Positions 33,000 through 45,540 of a DNA stretch of 64,000 nt are shown in pieces (position 1 is the first letter of the stretch; the number at the start of each line of letters is the position of its first letter). Origin of the DNA: Zygnema cylindricum (lineage: Eukaryota > Streptophyta > Zygnematophyceae > Zygnematales > Zygnemataceae). The position numbers and the translations under genes were made by a program. The notes beneath the pieces are model-generated. The model searched no databases and had not been told where the DNA came from. It saw only the letters and a program-made list of their open reading frames with translations. Where the stretch lies: assembly GCA_037447655.1 (NCBI GenBank), contig JBBHKE010000102.1, forward strand, positions 138,300 through 202,299, given 5' to 3'.

Positions 33000-33700
33000 T
33001 TTTATTTTCCCCAAGCATGTAGCCTAACCGGTAGACTGTAAACTTTTACATAAGATTTTTTGCTTACAGTTTTTTCTTTTGTTCAGCCACTAAATATCTT
33101 ATTTCGTTTGTTCAGGTTTCCAGGATAAGAGAGCAAGGAAAAAACAAGTTATGGCAAAAGGAATACAGGGATAGGAGAAAATCCTAGGATAAGGGGTGGG
33201 AAGAGGGCTCAAAGAGAAAGAGCAAACATGGGGAAAATATGAGACAAATAATTAATTACGTGTAGCTAAAATTTTCGTCTCGTATATCTTTACTCCAACC
33301 AGTTTGCGTGAACAACTTGTCAACAGTAGAAACATGCCCCCACCCTTTCATGCATTTGAAGATGTAAGACGCACCCTAACCTCCACCCGTATGAACGAGA
33401 AACATATTGGCTTTAGTCAGGCTGAGAGATTTTGATATTGGTTGGCCTCTTTGATTAGATTACGATAGCACACAAGCCCAGTAGTTAAAATTTTTGCAAA
33501 CTTGCTGACGAAAAATGGACTTTTATATCTCTGATGTAGACCAACCGGTGGATATCACATAATTCCTTGGTCATTTTATGCATATTATTTGGGCGCAAAT
33601 TTGAATCCTGGTGATTCCATTAGAGAAGTGTTCAACCCCCACTATTGCAAGATGATAAATTTTGAACGGGCTTCTGGTTCGATGGCGTGAGTGTTACAGT
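33000..33700. other. No recognisable gene; edge of the LRR duplication
   Basis: Unique AT-rich sequence between the minus-strand Copia relic and the LRR pseudogene. Similarity to intron 9 of the protease gene begins at about 33720 (CATCATTTGGACATAATG compared with the sequence near 8790). Confidence 0.5.
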
Positions 33701-33719
33701 AATTTAGATAAATCAATAT

Positions 33720-36700
33720 ATTCATCATTTGGACATAATGGTTTTTATTAAAAAATAATAAAGATAGTGAAAATTGAAATGGCTTGAATGTTCGCATTGA
33801 TTTTTTGGTGCTTGAAAAACCTATCATCGCGGATGGCCACTAATTATTTACTGTTTAGGTTCTACAAAACGACAAAATGCATTTGTTCAAATCACGTGTC
33901 TTACAATTTTTCGAGAATCGATGAACGTTGAATTGCTTTCAATCAATTGGTTGCCATATAAACGTCTGTGACATCGCCAGTTCCGTACCTCTTAGACACT
34001 TTACAGTCAATATCAATCGCAAGTTCACACAAACAAAATATAAGATATGATCTTTTCGAAAACACATTAAAAATTAATTTAACAAACATCGAGATTGTGC
34101 ATATAAAAAAAAAACTTCTATCCCTTACCGAATCTCTATTGCTATTAAGCCACAACTATGCCAATTTACTTCAAAGCTTTTATAAAATTTATATTAACGT
34201 TTTTTTGAGAAAAACCTATCAAATAAGCTTATTTAACATATGATTTTCAATCAACAAATTAAAAATACGAAGATTGAAAAAATAATCACTCAAATTGATA
34301 TTCTTTTGGTAGAAACCTATAGCTCCTCCCTCCACACCCGCAACCCATTTCAATAGCACTACATTTACTCAATATTGAACTTCTAATGCCTAGCATAATA
34401 CATTTTTCCAAATATTATGTGTCTTACAAGTATTCGAGCGATGACATTTGACCGATGGACAATGGAATGTTTCCACTAAAGTGGTTGTTAGATAGCCGTC
34501 TGTGATACCACGCAACCCCATCCCCATACCTTTGAAACTCCTCCGAGTAAATTTACATAAATAAACTTTCAAAAATATTGTTTTCCTGTGAACATAGTAC
34601 ATTATTAGTTATTCAACATAGAAGTTGCCCATATTACGAAGTGTAATTGGTTTTCTGTTGCTAGTAAGACAAAATCGGAGCCGGCACTGATAATAATAAT
34701 CATAGTTAATGTTATTTGAAAAATAATAATAACAATTGATGATAAATATTAATCCATGACAATAATACTTGATGGTAATCTCCTTATCCTTACCCAACCT
34801 TCGAGAATGATCAACGTTTTTCAAAATATCATTCTTATTTATTTGTTTAATTATTTATTCATTTTATTTACTTGTTATTTAATTTACATGGTAGATAATA
34901 TGCCTTCCAAGATTTTGAGGAATGTTTCCAATCGATAGATATCTATTTACTTGGTAGATAATGTCTTTTCAAATTTTGAGGAATCTGTCCAATCGATAGA
35001 GCTGTGTATTCTGTGACTCCCGCCCTCAAAACCTTCCAAACTCCCGTTTAGTTCTTAGTGACGCTGTTATTATCCATGAGCTTCTACTACCATCCATTTT
35101 TATGGTTATGCTCATTACTATTACAGTTTAATTTTTGTTATTATTTTTCATTTTTTATTACTAGTATTTGATATTTTAATCATTTCCGAATGTTAAACCA
35201 GTTGTAATAATAGCGCTTTTATTTTTATATATTTTATATTTTAATTTGTCATGATCGTTATTGGTTTTTACTTACTTAACACCACATCTATAGCCCTACC
35301 CCTAAAATAGAAAAAACCTTTTAAAGGATCGTTTTTGCTTTTTCTATTGTCATTTTCTACGAAATATGCTTTAAAATGATTCGAGGATTGTTACAAACAT
35401 GTAAAATGTGTTTTCTCTTATATTTCTTTCAATACCAAGATGGATGTCATTTGACCGATGAACGATGGAATGCTTCCACTCAACTGGTTTTTCTCTAGAT
35501 TTCTCAATGATAACATATCTTGGTAAACATGTTATTCAACATTACCTTTCCCCATATCAAAAACATGTTTTTTTGCACTCGTTTTTTCTTCCTAGTACAT
35601 CAAAATTGAAGCTCGCCTTAATAATAAAAATCTTGATTACTATGTTAAAAATAACAAAAAAACATATGTTAACGGTCATCGATAACAATAATAATTATTA
35701 ATAACAATTATTATTTAAATAAAATAAAATTATAAATTATAGTAAAATAAAAAAAAGCCTTCTTCTAACTTAATTTTCACATGACGAATCCCCCCCCCTT
35801 TCGGGACAAAACCCCCTAACAAGATCAAAATTCTTCAAAATATCATTCTTGTTTAACTATGTAATTTACTATTAATAGTTTATTTATTTATCTACCCGGT
35901 GGATGGTACATCCTACAAGATTTTAAATGATAGTTAGTAAAAATGTGTAATTTTGTAGTTTGTCTTACAGTTCTTTGAGGGATATCAGCTGACCGATGGA
36001 CGATGGAATGCTTCCATTCAACTGGTTGTCACCTAGATTTCTGTGGCACATGCAACCCGGCACCCATATCTTCCAAACGCTTTTAGTCAAACAAATTTAT
36101 TATGATCATTGTAAATTTTTGATCTTAGTGTTTCATGTTGTTATTCATTATCAAATTTCTATGTATTATTGCTACTTATTATTATCAACAACCAATCATA
36201 TGTTTTGTTTATAATCATTTTTATTAATACATTTTATTATTGATGATTGTTTATTTATTATGACTAACATTTAATGTTAGTTATTGCTAGTAATTGTAAC
36301 TACCATTGCTAGTTATAATTCTTATGTCCTTAGTCGTAATTATTCTTAACTATTAGTTATTATTATTATTACTTATTGATTCATGTGTTTTGGTTTACTT
36401 GAAAAAAAATTCACCCCTCACCCCGCCCTCGCCCTTAATCCCCCTCCCACTTTAACGGCAACTTTAGCGATATAATAGTTAAGTTATTCAAATCGATAGG
36501 ATACATTCGTTCAAATAAAACGTGTCTTACAATTCCTCGAGAGATTTCAGTTGACTGATGGATGTTGGAATACCTCCAATCAATTGGTTGCGAGATAAAC
36601 TTCTGTGACATCCCCAAATCGATACCTTTTAGACACCTTGATAGCCAATATCAATTGCACGTTCACAAAAACAAAACATTATATATGATGTTTTTCAAAA

Positions 36701-39700
36701 CACATTACATTTTAAACTTAACAAACATTGAATTTCCATTGCTACGAAAGCAAAACAATGCCAATTTTGTTTAAACCTTTTATAAAATTTATATTATCAT
36801 TTCTTGGGGGAATTTTTTATCGAGTAAGCTTATTTAACATTTTGATTTTCAATCAACAACTAAAGAATACGAAGATTGAAAACACTTAATCGCTCAAATT
36901 GATATTCTTTTGATAGAAAACCATAGCCCCTCCCTCCACCCCCGTCGCCCCCTTCAATAGCACTTCAATTTGAGCTTTCCAAAACTGCCATAATACATTT
37001 TTGTCAATATCATGTGCCTTACAAGGATTCGAGGGATGACATTTGACCAATGGACGATGGAATGCTTCCACTCAAATGGTTTCTAGATAGCTATCTGTGA
37101 GACAGCGCATCCCCACCCTCGTATCTTTGAAACTTCTTTGAGTAAATTTACAGAAATTAAAGCTCAAACATAAAAAAATTGAAAAACATATTACAATTTC
37201 AGTTATTCAACATTGAACTTGCCCATATGAAAAAACTATTTTTATAATTGTTTTAATGTTGCTAGTACGACAAAATCGGAGCCTGTGTTTACAACATAAT
37301 TTATAGTTAAAAAATAATTATAGAAATTGATGATAAATATTATTCCATGACAACAATACTTGATAGCAATCTCCCTATCCCTACTGAATCTTCTAGAATG
37401 GTCAATGTCACTCTATCACTTTCCAAACTATCACTCTTATTTATTTGTTTGTTATTTTATTCATTTTCTTTACTTTTTGTTTAATTTACTTGGTAGGTAA
37501 TATGTCTTCCAAGATTTTTAGGAATGTTTCCAATCGCTAGAACTGTGTATCGTGTGACTCTCGCCCCCAAAACTTCTCAAACTCCCTTTTTGTTCTAATT
37601 GACTTGTTATAATAATTAATGAGTTTTTTACGATCATCTATTTGTATGGTTATGGAGTATTGATTATTAATTATTAATTAACATTAATAGTCATTGTCGT
37701 TTCTACTAGTTATGTTCAAATTTTTATTAAATTATTATCGTCGATAATTATTATTATTTTATTATCAGTTCGACTTGATTTATTTTTGTTTATACTAAGT
37801 AAATTTATAATTATTATTATCAATTTTTATGGCTGTTATTTTTTATTAATTGTACTCATACTACTACTGTTTATGTTTTGTTATTAATTTTCATTTACTA
37901 TTATTATTAGTTGATATTTTAATTATTTTCCAATGTTAATTATAACTAGTTGTAATATTAGAGGTTTCTTTTTTATTATTATTAATTTGCTATGATCATA
38001 ACTGGTTTTTACTTGCTTGTTACCACATCGACAGCCCAAGCCCTAAACGTCCGGATAAGTCGATCAACAAGACTTGACCGACGTAAGAAAACGTACGGAC
38101 AAGACAAAAATATCCTACGCTAAATGTCCCGTAACACTTTTGTACTACTTTTTCTCTACCAAATATACCTTACAATGGTGCACACTTTATAAAATGTACT
38201 TTTATCTTATATTTCTTACAATAAAAAGAGGGATGTCAATTGACCGATAGACGATGGAATACGTCCACTCAATTGATTGCCCTCTAAATTTCTGTGACAC
38301 CTCGGATCGCCGCCCCCAAATCTTTGAAACTCCTTAAATCATTGCCGAATATAAATTTATGCGGAAAAGACAAAACGATAACATTTTCTGGCACACATAC
38401 TACAATTTTAGTTATTCCACATTACACTTGCCCATATAAAAAATAGGATTTTCTGCATTGTTTTTTTTCTCCTGGTAAAACAAAATTGAAGCTCACCTTA
38501 ATAATAACAATAATAGTTGTTAATTTAGGAAATGACAAATAAATTAACGTTAACATTAATTGACAACAATAGTTATTAATTCAACTAATACTATTACTAA
38601 AAATAATTATCATAATTTTTGATAATATTAAAGAAAAACCTTGTTCAAACTCAATTTTTCACATGATCGAATCCCCACCCCCCCCCCCTCCCCATTAAAC
38701 CCCCTACGAAGATCAAATTCTTCAAAAATATCATTCTAATTTGGTTATTTAATTTACTATTAACAGCTGATTTGTTGAACTACGTGTAGATGGTATATCC
38801 TACAAGAATCCAAGGGATATTTCCAGTTAGTAGAAATGTCTTACAGCTGTATAAGGGATGTCAGTTGATCGATGGACGATGGAATACTTCCATTCAACCG
38901 GTTGTCACCTAGACTCCCGTTGCACCTCGCATCTCCGTACCCAAATCTCCCATACACGGTTCAGTCAAACATACTTATTATGATTACAATTTATTATATT
39001 CTTATTATTTGATGTTATTATTCATTATCAAATGTTAATATTAATTATCACTACTATTATCGCATACCACTAATAATAAATTTTGTTAATAGTCAATTAT
39101 ATTAATACATTTTATTATTGATAACAGTTTATTGATTAAATCCACACGTGTGTATCGCGTTTAGTGCCCTAAGGAAAGCGCCATCGCCTTATAAACCCCA
39201 GCTTGGCCATTTCCAAAGCTAATCCTTTTGCGCCCAAGAAATACGCTAAGTGCTACTAGTTATATTTACCATTGCTAAATAAACTTCTTATGTATTTACT
39301 GATTTAATATTTAAATGATACAAATCGACAGAATAAGTTTCAAATCAGACGCGTCTTACAATGTCTCGAGAAGTCTCAGTTGACTGATGGATGCTGGAAT
39401 GCTTCCACTCAATTGGTTGCCAGTTAAATCTGTGACATCCTCGGTTCCATTCCTCTTAGACACCTTATAGCCAATATCAGTTATAGGTTTACACAAACAA
39501 AAGTTATTGTATAATTTATTTGAAAATAAGTTACAATTCAATTCAACAAACATTGCGATGGTGTATCTAAAAAAAACTTTCTGAATTTCTATTGCTACGA
39601 AGGCGAAACAAAGCCAATTTCCTTTAAACCTTCTAGAAAATGATATTAATATTTTTGGGAGGAAAAACATATCGAGTAAGATTATTTAACACATTGATTT

Positions 39701-40960
39701 TCAATCAACAAATTAAAAATACAAAGATTGAAATCGCTTAATTGCTCAATTGATATTCTTTTGGTAGAAACCCCTAGCCCCTCCCTCCACCCCCGCCGAT
39801 AGTACTTCATTTATTCAATATGAACAGTCAAAAAATTCGAAAACTGGCAAAACATTTTCCCAAATATCATGTGCCTTACAAGTGTTGAAGGGATGGCATT
39901 TGACCAATGGATGATGGGATACTTCCACTCAACTGGTTGTTAGATAGCGTTCTGTGACGCCGCACATTCCCACCCCTATACCTTTGAAATTCCTTCAAGT
40001 AAATGTACATAAATTAAAGTTCAAAAATAATAATTTTTGGCGAACATATTACAATTTTAGTTATAAACATTGAACTTGCCCATATTACACAAGTATTTTC
40101 ATAATTTTTTTATGTTGCTAGTCCAAAAAATTCGAAGCATGCATTAATCAAAATAAGAATAATTAATCCTATCTGAAGAAATAATAAAAATTGATGATAA
40201 ATACAAATCCATGATTATAATACTTGATACCATTTATGGTTATCATAACTTTTAATAATAATAATTATAGTTATAAATAGTCAAAATATTTGCGTCATTC
40301 GCTTTTTATGGCATCTTAAGATTTTATAAAGTGAAAGCAAATAATTTTGCAAACTTATTTTTCACTTACTTGAAAGCTACATCGTGAATCTCTATTACTG
40401 TTAATAACAATAATTCTGCGCCTCTAAATTTTGATCCTCGAACCTAAAATCGAATTAGTAATTATGATTTTCCCTTTACACTAATGTAGGTACTGTCTAA
40501 TTAGCGACTGTAATTTAGACTTCTTTTAAAAAAATGTAGGGTACGAAATATGTAAGTCCGTACAAATTGCTCGTTATTTCGTACACACGTACAAAAAAAA
40601 TGATAAGGCGTCAAAACGGGAAACTGAGTGCCTCGATACAGAAAGCGCACTCAACTTTGATTTCTAATTCATAAAGACAAGGAAAAATTGCGAGAACCTG
40701 TTTCTCACATATTCAATCGTCGACTACGTGAACACGGATTATCGCGGCTACAATATGGGAATGTGTATCCAAATTAGTGTTAAGTGTATAAATTAGCGTT
40801 AATTTCTGTTGGCATTAGGCCCTTGACCCAAAATAGAATTATTAACACTAATTGTTTCTTAACACTAATAGCGAATCACGGTGTACAGCTCTCTCCCTGT
40901 CCCACGCCCAACCTTTTGGAATGGTCAATGTTTTCCAAAATATCGTTCTTATGTTTTACT
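33720..40960 (-). pseudogene. Tandemly duplicated, damaged LRR exon array (paralogue of the protease gene)
   Basis: Ten LRR exons with introns homologous to those of the protease gene, in 2.4 direct copies of a 2.6-2.8 kb block (exon-1-type exons at 33905, 36531, 39360). Intact 72-bp exons with both splice sites: 34428-34499, 35969-36040, 36531-36602, 38220-38291, 39880-39951. Damaged: 33905-33965 (61 bp, 11-bp deletion), 35431-35502 (donor GT to GA), 37023-37094 (TAG as first full codon), 38845-38916 (acceptor AG to GG), 39360-39429 (70 bp, 2-bp deletion). Two stubs without splice sites lie near 34903 and 37505. No EGF, peptidase or LysM exons follow downstream on the minus strand. Half of the exons are broken, so no LRR protein can be made from the whole array. 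Confidence 0.8.
40380..40883. mobile_element. TA-flanked inverted-repeat element, 504 bp
   Basis: Left end CATCGTGAATCTCTATTACTGT and inverted right end CACCGTGATTCGCTATTAGTGT, with TA on both sides. It interrupts the LRR-intron sequence of the third duplicated block, which resumes at about 40886 (CCAACCTTTTGGAATGGTCAA). The body matches the outer element at 20.1-20.86 kb. Confidence 0.65.
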
Positions 40961-40966
40961 ATCATT

Positions 40967-43900
40967 GATCGAGGATCGAGGATCGAGGACCATGGATCGA
41001 GGATCGAGGAACGAGGAGCAATGATCGAGGATCGCAAATCGACGATCAGGGATCGAGGATCAAGGATCTGAGATCGAGGATCGGGGATCGAGGATCGGGG
41101 ATCGAGGATCAAGGATCGAGGATCACGGATCGAGGATCGAGGATCGTGGATCGAGGATCGAGGATCGAGGATCGAGGATCGTGGATCAAGGATCGAGGAT
41201 CGAGGATCAAGGATCGAGGATCAAGGATCGAGGGTCGAGGATCGAGGATCGAGGATCGTGGATCGAGAATCAAGGATCAGGGATCGAGGATCAGGCATCT
41301 GGGATCAAGGATCAAGGATCAAGGAAAGAGGATCATGGATCGAGCATTGGGGATCAGGGCGGGAATCGGGGATCGAGGATCGACGATCGAGGATGGAGGA
41401 TTGAGGATTGAGGATTGAGGATCGAGGATTGAGGATCGAAGATCGACGTCGAGGATCAAGGATCGCGGATCGCAGATCGAGGATCGTGGATCGAGGATGA
41501 GGGATTGAGGATCGGGGATCGAGGTTCGCGGATCAAGTATCGAGGATCAAGGATCGAGGATCGAGGATCGAAGATCAAGGATCAGGGATCGAGGATCAAG
41601 GATCAAGGACCAAGGAATGAGGATCGAGGATCAGGGATCAAGGTGTTGATATTTGTGTATTTTCTAGGTCTGTAATAGGATAGAAAAAGGCAGAGGCAGT
41701 GTGCCTCTAACTCCCCTCTCCAAGCCCCCACACTTGTTGTAGTCACTAAAGGCTGGATAGGGAGCTAGAGCAATCAAGGATCGAGGATCACAAATCGCGG
41801 ATTAATGATCGAGGATCAGGGATCGAGAAATAGGGATAGGGGATCGGGGATCGGGGATCAGAGATCGGGGATCGAGGATCAAGGATCGAGGATCGTGGAT
41901 CCATAATCACGGATCGCAGATTGAGGATCACGGATTAAAATAAGGGATAGAGGATCGAGAATCGAAGAATAATGACCGATGACCGAGGACCGAGGACCGA
42001 GGATCGAGGATCAAGGACTGAGGATCGAGGATCAAGAATCGAGGACCGAGGACCGAGGATCGAGGATCAAGAATCGATGACCGAGGACCGAGGATCGATG
42101 GTGGAGAGTCGAGGATCGAGAACCGTGGATCGTGGATCGAAGAACGAGGATCCAAGATCCAGGATCGATGATAGAGGATGGAGGATGGAGGATGGAGGGT
42201 GGAGGGTGGAGGATAGAGGATGGAGGATGGAGGATGGAGGATAGAGGTTCGAGGATCGAGGATAGGGGATCGGGGATAGGGGATCGGGGATCGGGGTCAG
42301 GGGTCAAGCATCGAGGATCGAGGATCGAGGACTGTGGACCGTAGAGAGTAGACAGTGGAGCAAAGAGCGGGGATCGAGGAGGGAGGAGCGAGGATTGAGG
42401 ATCGAGGATCGAGGGTCGGGGATTTGGGCTCGGGGGTCGGGGGTCGAGGGTTGGGGGTCGGGGGTTGGGGGTCAGGGGTCGGGGGTCAGGGGTCGGGGGT
42501 CGCAGATCAGGGATCGAGGATCGAGGATCGGGGATCGAGGATCGGGGATCGGGTATCGGGGATCGGGGATCGGGGATCGGGGATTAAGGATCGAGGATCG
42601 AGGATCGAGGATCAAGGATCGAGGATGGAGGATGGAGGATGGAGGATGGTGGATGGAGGATCGTGGAGTGAGGATTGAGGATCGCGGATCGAAGATTGAG
42701 GACCGAGGACCAAGAACCAAGAAGCGTGGATCGAGGATTGAGGATCGAGGATCAAGGATCGAGGATCGAGGATCGTGGATCGTGGATTGTAGATCGTGGA
42801 TCGTGGATCGTAGATCGAGGATCGAGGATCGAGGATTGAGGATGGAGGATGGAGGATGGAGGATGGAGGATAGAGGAATGAGGATAGAGGATGGAAAATG
42901 GAGGATGGAGGATGGAGGATTTAGTATCAAGGATCGAGGATCGAAGATCGCGGATCGGGGATCGGAGATCAAGGATCAGGGATCTGGGATCCGGGATCGG
43001 GGATTGGGGATCGAAGGTCGGTGATCGGGTGTTGGGGGTCGGGGGTCGAGGGTCGAGGATCGAGGATCGAGAATCAAGGACCGTGGACCGTGGATCAAGG
43101 AGCGAGGAGCGAGGAGCGAAGGAGGAGCGAGGAGGGAGGAGGGAGGAGCGAGGATCGAGGAGCGACAATCGAGGATCGTGGATCGAGGATGGAGGATAGA
43201 GGATTGAGGATTGAGGATTGAGGATCGAGGATTGAGGATAGAGGATCGAGGATAGAGGATCGAGGATCGTTGGTCGAGGATCGTGGGTCGAGGATTGTGG
43301 GTCGAGGATCGTGGATCGAGGATCATGGATCGGGGATCGAGGATGGAGGACCGTGAACCGTGGATTGTGAACCGAGGACCGTGGATCGAGGATAAGGATC
43401 GAGGATCGTGGTTCAAGGATCGTGGATCAAGGATCGGGGAGCGAGGATCAAGGATCGAGGAAAGTTGATCGTGGATCGTGGATCGAGGATCGAGGATCAT
43501 GGATCGTGGATCGTGGATCGTAGATCGTGGATCGTGGATCGTGGATCGTGGATCGTGGATCGAGGATCGAGGATCGTGGATCGAGGATTGTGGATCGAGG
43601 ATTGTGGATCGAGGATCGAGGATCGTGGATCGAGGATCGTGGATCGAGGATCGTGGATCGAGGATCGAAGATCAGGGATCGTGGATCGAGGATCGAGGAT
43701 CGAGGATCAAGGATCGAGGATCGAGGATCGTGGAGCGAGTATCAACGATCGAGGATCGAGGACAGTGGACAGTGGACCGTGACCGAGAAGCAAGGAGCGA
43801 GGAGCGAGGAGCAAGGATAGAGGATCGAAGATCGTGGATCGAGGATCGAGGATCGAGGATCGAGGACCATGGACCGTGGACCGTGGACCGTAGACAGTGG

Positions 43901-45540
43901 ATCAAAGAGCGAGGATCGAGGATCGTGGATCGTGGAGCGAGGATCGAGGATCGAGGAAAGTGGACAGTGGACCGTGATCGAGGAGCGAGGAGCAAGGATA
44001 GAGGATCAAGGATTGAGGATCGAGGATCGTGGATCGTAGATCGAGATCGTAGATCGTAGATCGTGGATCAAGGATCAAGGATCAAGGATCGATGATCGAG
44101 GATCGAGGATTGAGGATCGAGGATCGTGGATCGTGGATCGAGGATCGAGGATCTAGGATTGAGGATCGAGGATTGAGGACCATGGACCGTGGACCGTGGA
44201 CCGTGGATCGAGGAGCGAGGATCGAGGACTGAGGACCGAGGACCGAGGATTGAGGATCGAGGATCGAGGATCGTGGATCGAGGATTGAGGATGGAGGATG
44301 GAGGATGGAGGATCGAGGATCGAGGATCGTGGATCGTGGATCGAGGATCGAGGATTGAGGATCGTGGATCGAGGATCGTAGATTGTGGATCGAAGATCGT
44401 GGATCGTGGATGGAGGATCGAGGATCGAGGATCGAAGATTGAGGATCGTGGATCGTAGATCGAGATCGTAGATCGTTGATCGTGGATCGAGGATCGAGGA
44501 TCGAGGATCGAGGATCAAGGATCGTGGATTGAGGATCGAGGATCGAGGATCGAGGACCATGGACCGTGGACCGTGGACCGTGGACAATGGACAGTGGATC
44601 ATAGAGCGAGGATCGAGGATCGAGGATCGATGATTGAAGATCGAGGATCGAGGATCGTGGATCATGGATCGTAGATCGTGGATGGTAGATTTTGGATCGT
44701 GGATCGTAGAGCGAGGATCGAGGATCGAGGACAGTAGACAGTGGACCGTGATCGAGGAGCGAGGAGCAAGGATAGAGGATCAAGGATTGAGGATCGAGGA
44801 TCGTGGATCGTAGATCGAGATCGTAGATCGTAGATCGTGGATCAAGGATCAAGGATCAAGGATCGATGATCGAGGATCGAGGATTGAGGATCGAGGATCG
44901 TGGATCGTGGATCGAGGATCGAGGATCGAGGATTGAGGATCGAGGATTGAGGACCATGGACCGTGGACCGTGGACCGTGGATCGAGGAGCGAGGATCGAG
45001 GACTGAGGACCGAGGACCGAGGATTGAGGATCGAGGATCGAGGATCGTGGATCGAGGATTGAGGATGGAGGATGGAGGATCGAGGATCGAGGATCGTGGA
45101 TCGAAGATCGTAGATCGTGGATCGTAGATCGTGGATCGTAGATCGTGGATCGTAGATCGTGGATCGTGGATCGAGGATCGAGGATCGAGGATCGAGGATC
45201 GAGGACCGTGGATCGTGAACCGTGGACCGTGGACAGTGGACCGTGACCGAGGAGCGAGGAGCGAGGATCAAGGATCGAGGATCGAGGATTGAGGATCGAG
45301 GATCGTGGATCGTGGATCGTGGATCATGGATCGTGGATCGTGGATCGAGGATCGAGGAGCAAGGATTAAGGATCAAGGATCGAGGATCGTGGATCGTGGA
45401 TCGAGGATCGTGGATTGAGCATCGTGGATCGAGGATCGAGGTTTCAGGTTTTAGGATCGAGGATCAGTGATGGAGTATCGAGGTACAAGGATGGAGGATC
45501 AAGGATTGAGGATCGAGGATCGAGGATCGGAGATCGGGGA
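40967..45540. repeat. 4.6-kb heptanucleotide satellite, GGATCGA type
   Basis: Continuous tandem 7-mers, mainly GGATCGA with variants GGATCGT, GGATCAA, GGATTGA, GGATGGA and GGACCGT. The variants cluster in blocks: GGATGGA around 42180-42240 and 42840-42920, GGGGTCG around 42420-42510, GGATCGT from 43500 onward. The block around 43960-44330 recurs at about 44735-45060, offset 774 bp, so there is higher-order duplication. The array sits within LRR-intron sequence. GATC occurs in most units. The open frames along it (DRGSRIE-type repeats) exist because 7 is not a multiple of 3 and the unit lacks stops. Confidence 0.95.
41644..41772 (+). mobile_element. LTR fragment inside the heptamer satellite
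   Basis: TGTTGATATTTGTGTATTTT through GGGAGCTAGAGCA matches the first ~130 bp of the LTR of the gag-only element (25466 and 28833), and is closer to the 3' LTR version. Satellite units flank it directly on both sides with ATCAAGG. Confidence 0.85.

Noticed and set aside
33905-39951. Upstream LRR exons as the 5' part of the protease gene
   Set aside because: The gene already has its own signal peptide and LRR cap at 15.8-16.15 kb joining the first LRR in phase, and half of the upstream exons are broken.
40967-45540. Many long frames with repeated DRGSRIE-type peptides on both strands
   Set aside because: A 7-bp tandem repeat with no stop in any frame produces them automatically, and both strands and all frames look equally 'coding'.
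40967-45540. Interstitial telomere or CRISPR array
   Set aside because: The unit GGATCGA is not TTTAGGG or a known variant, and there are no unique spacers between repeats.
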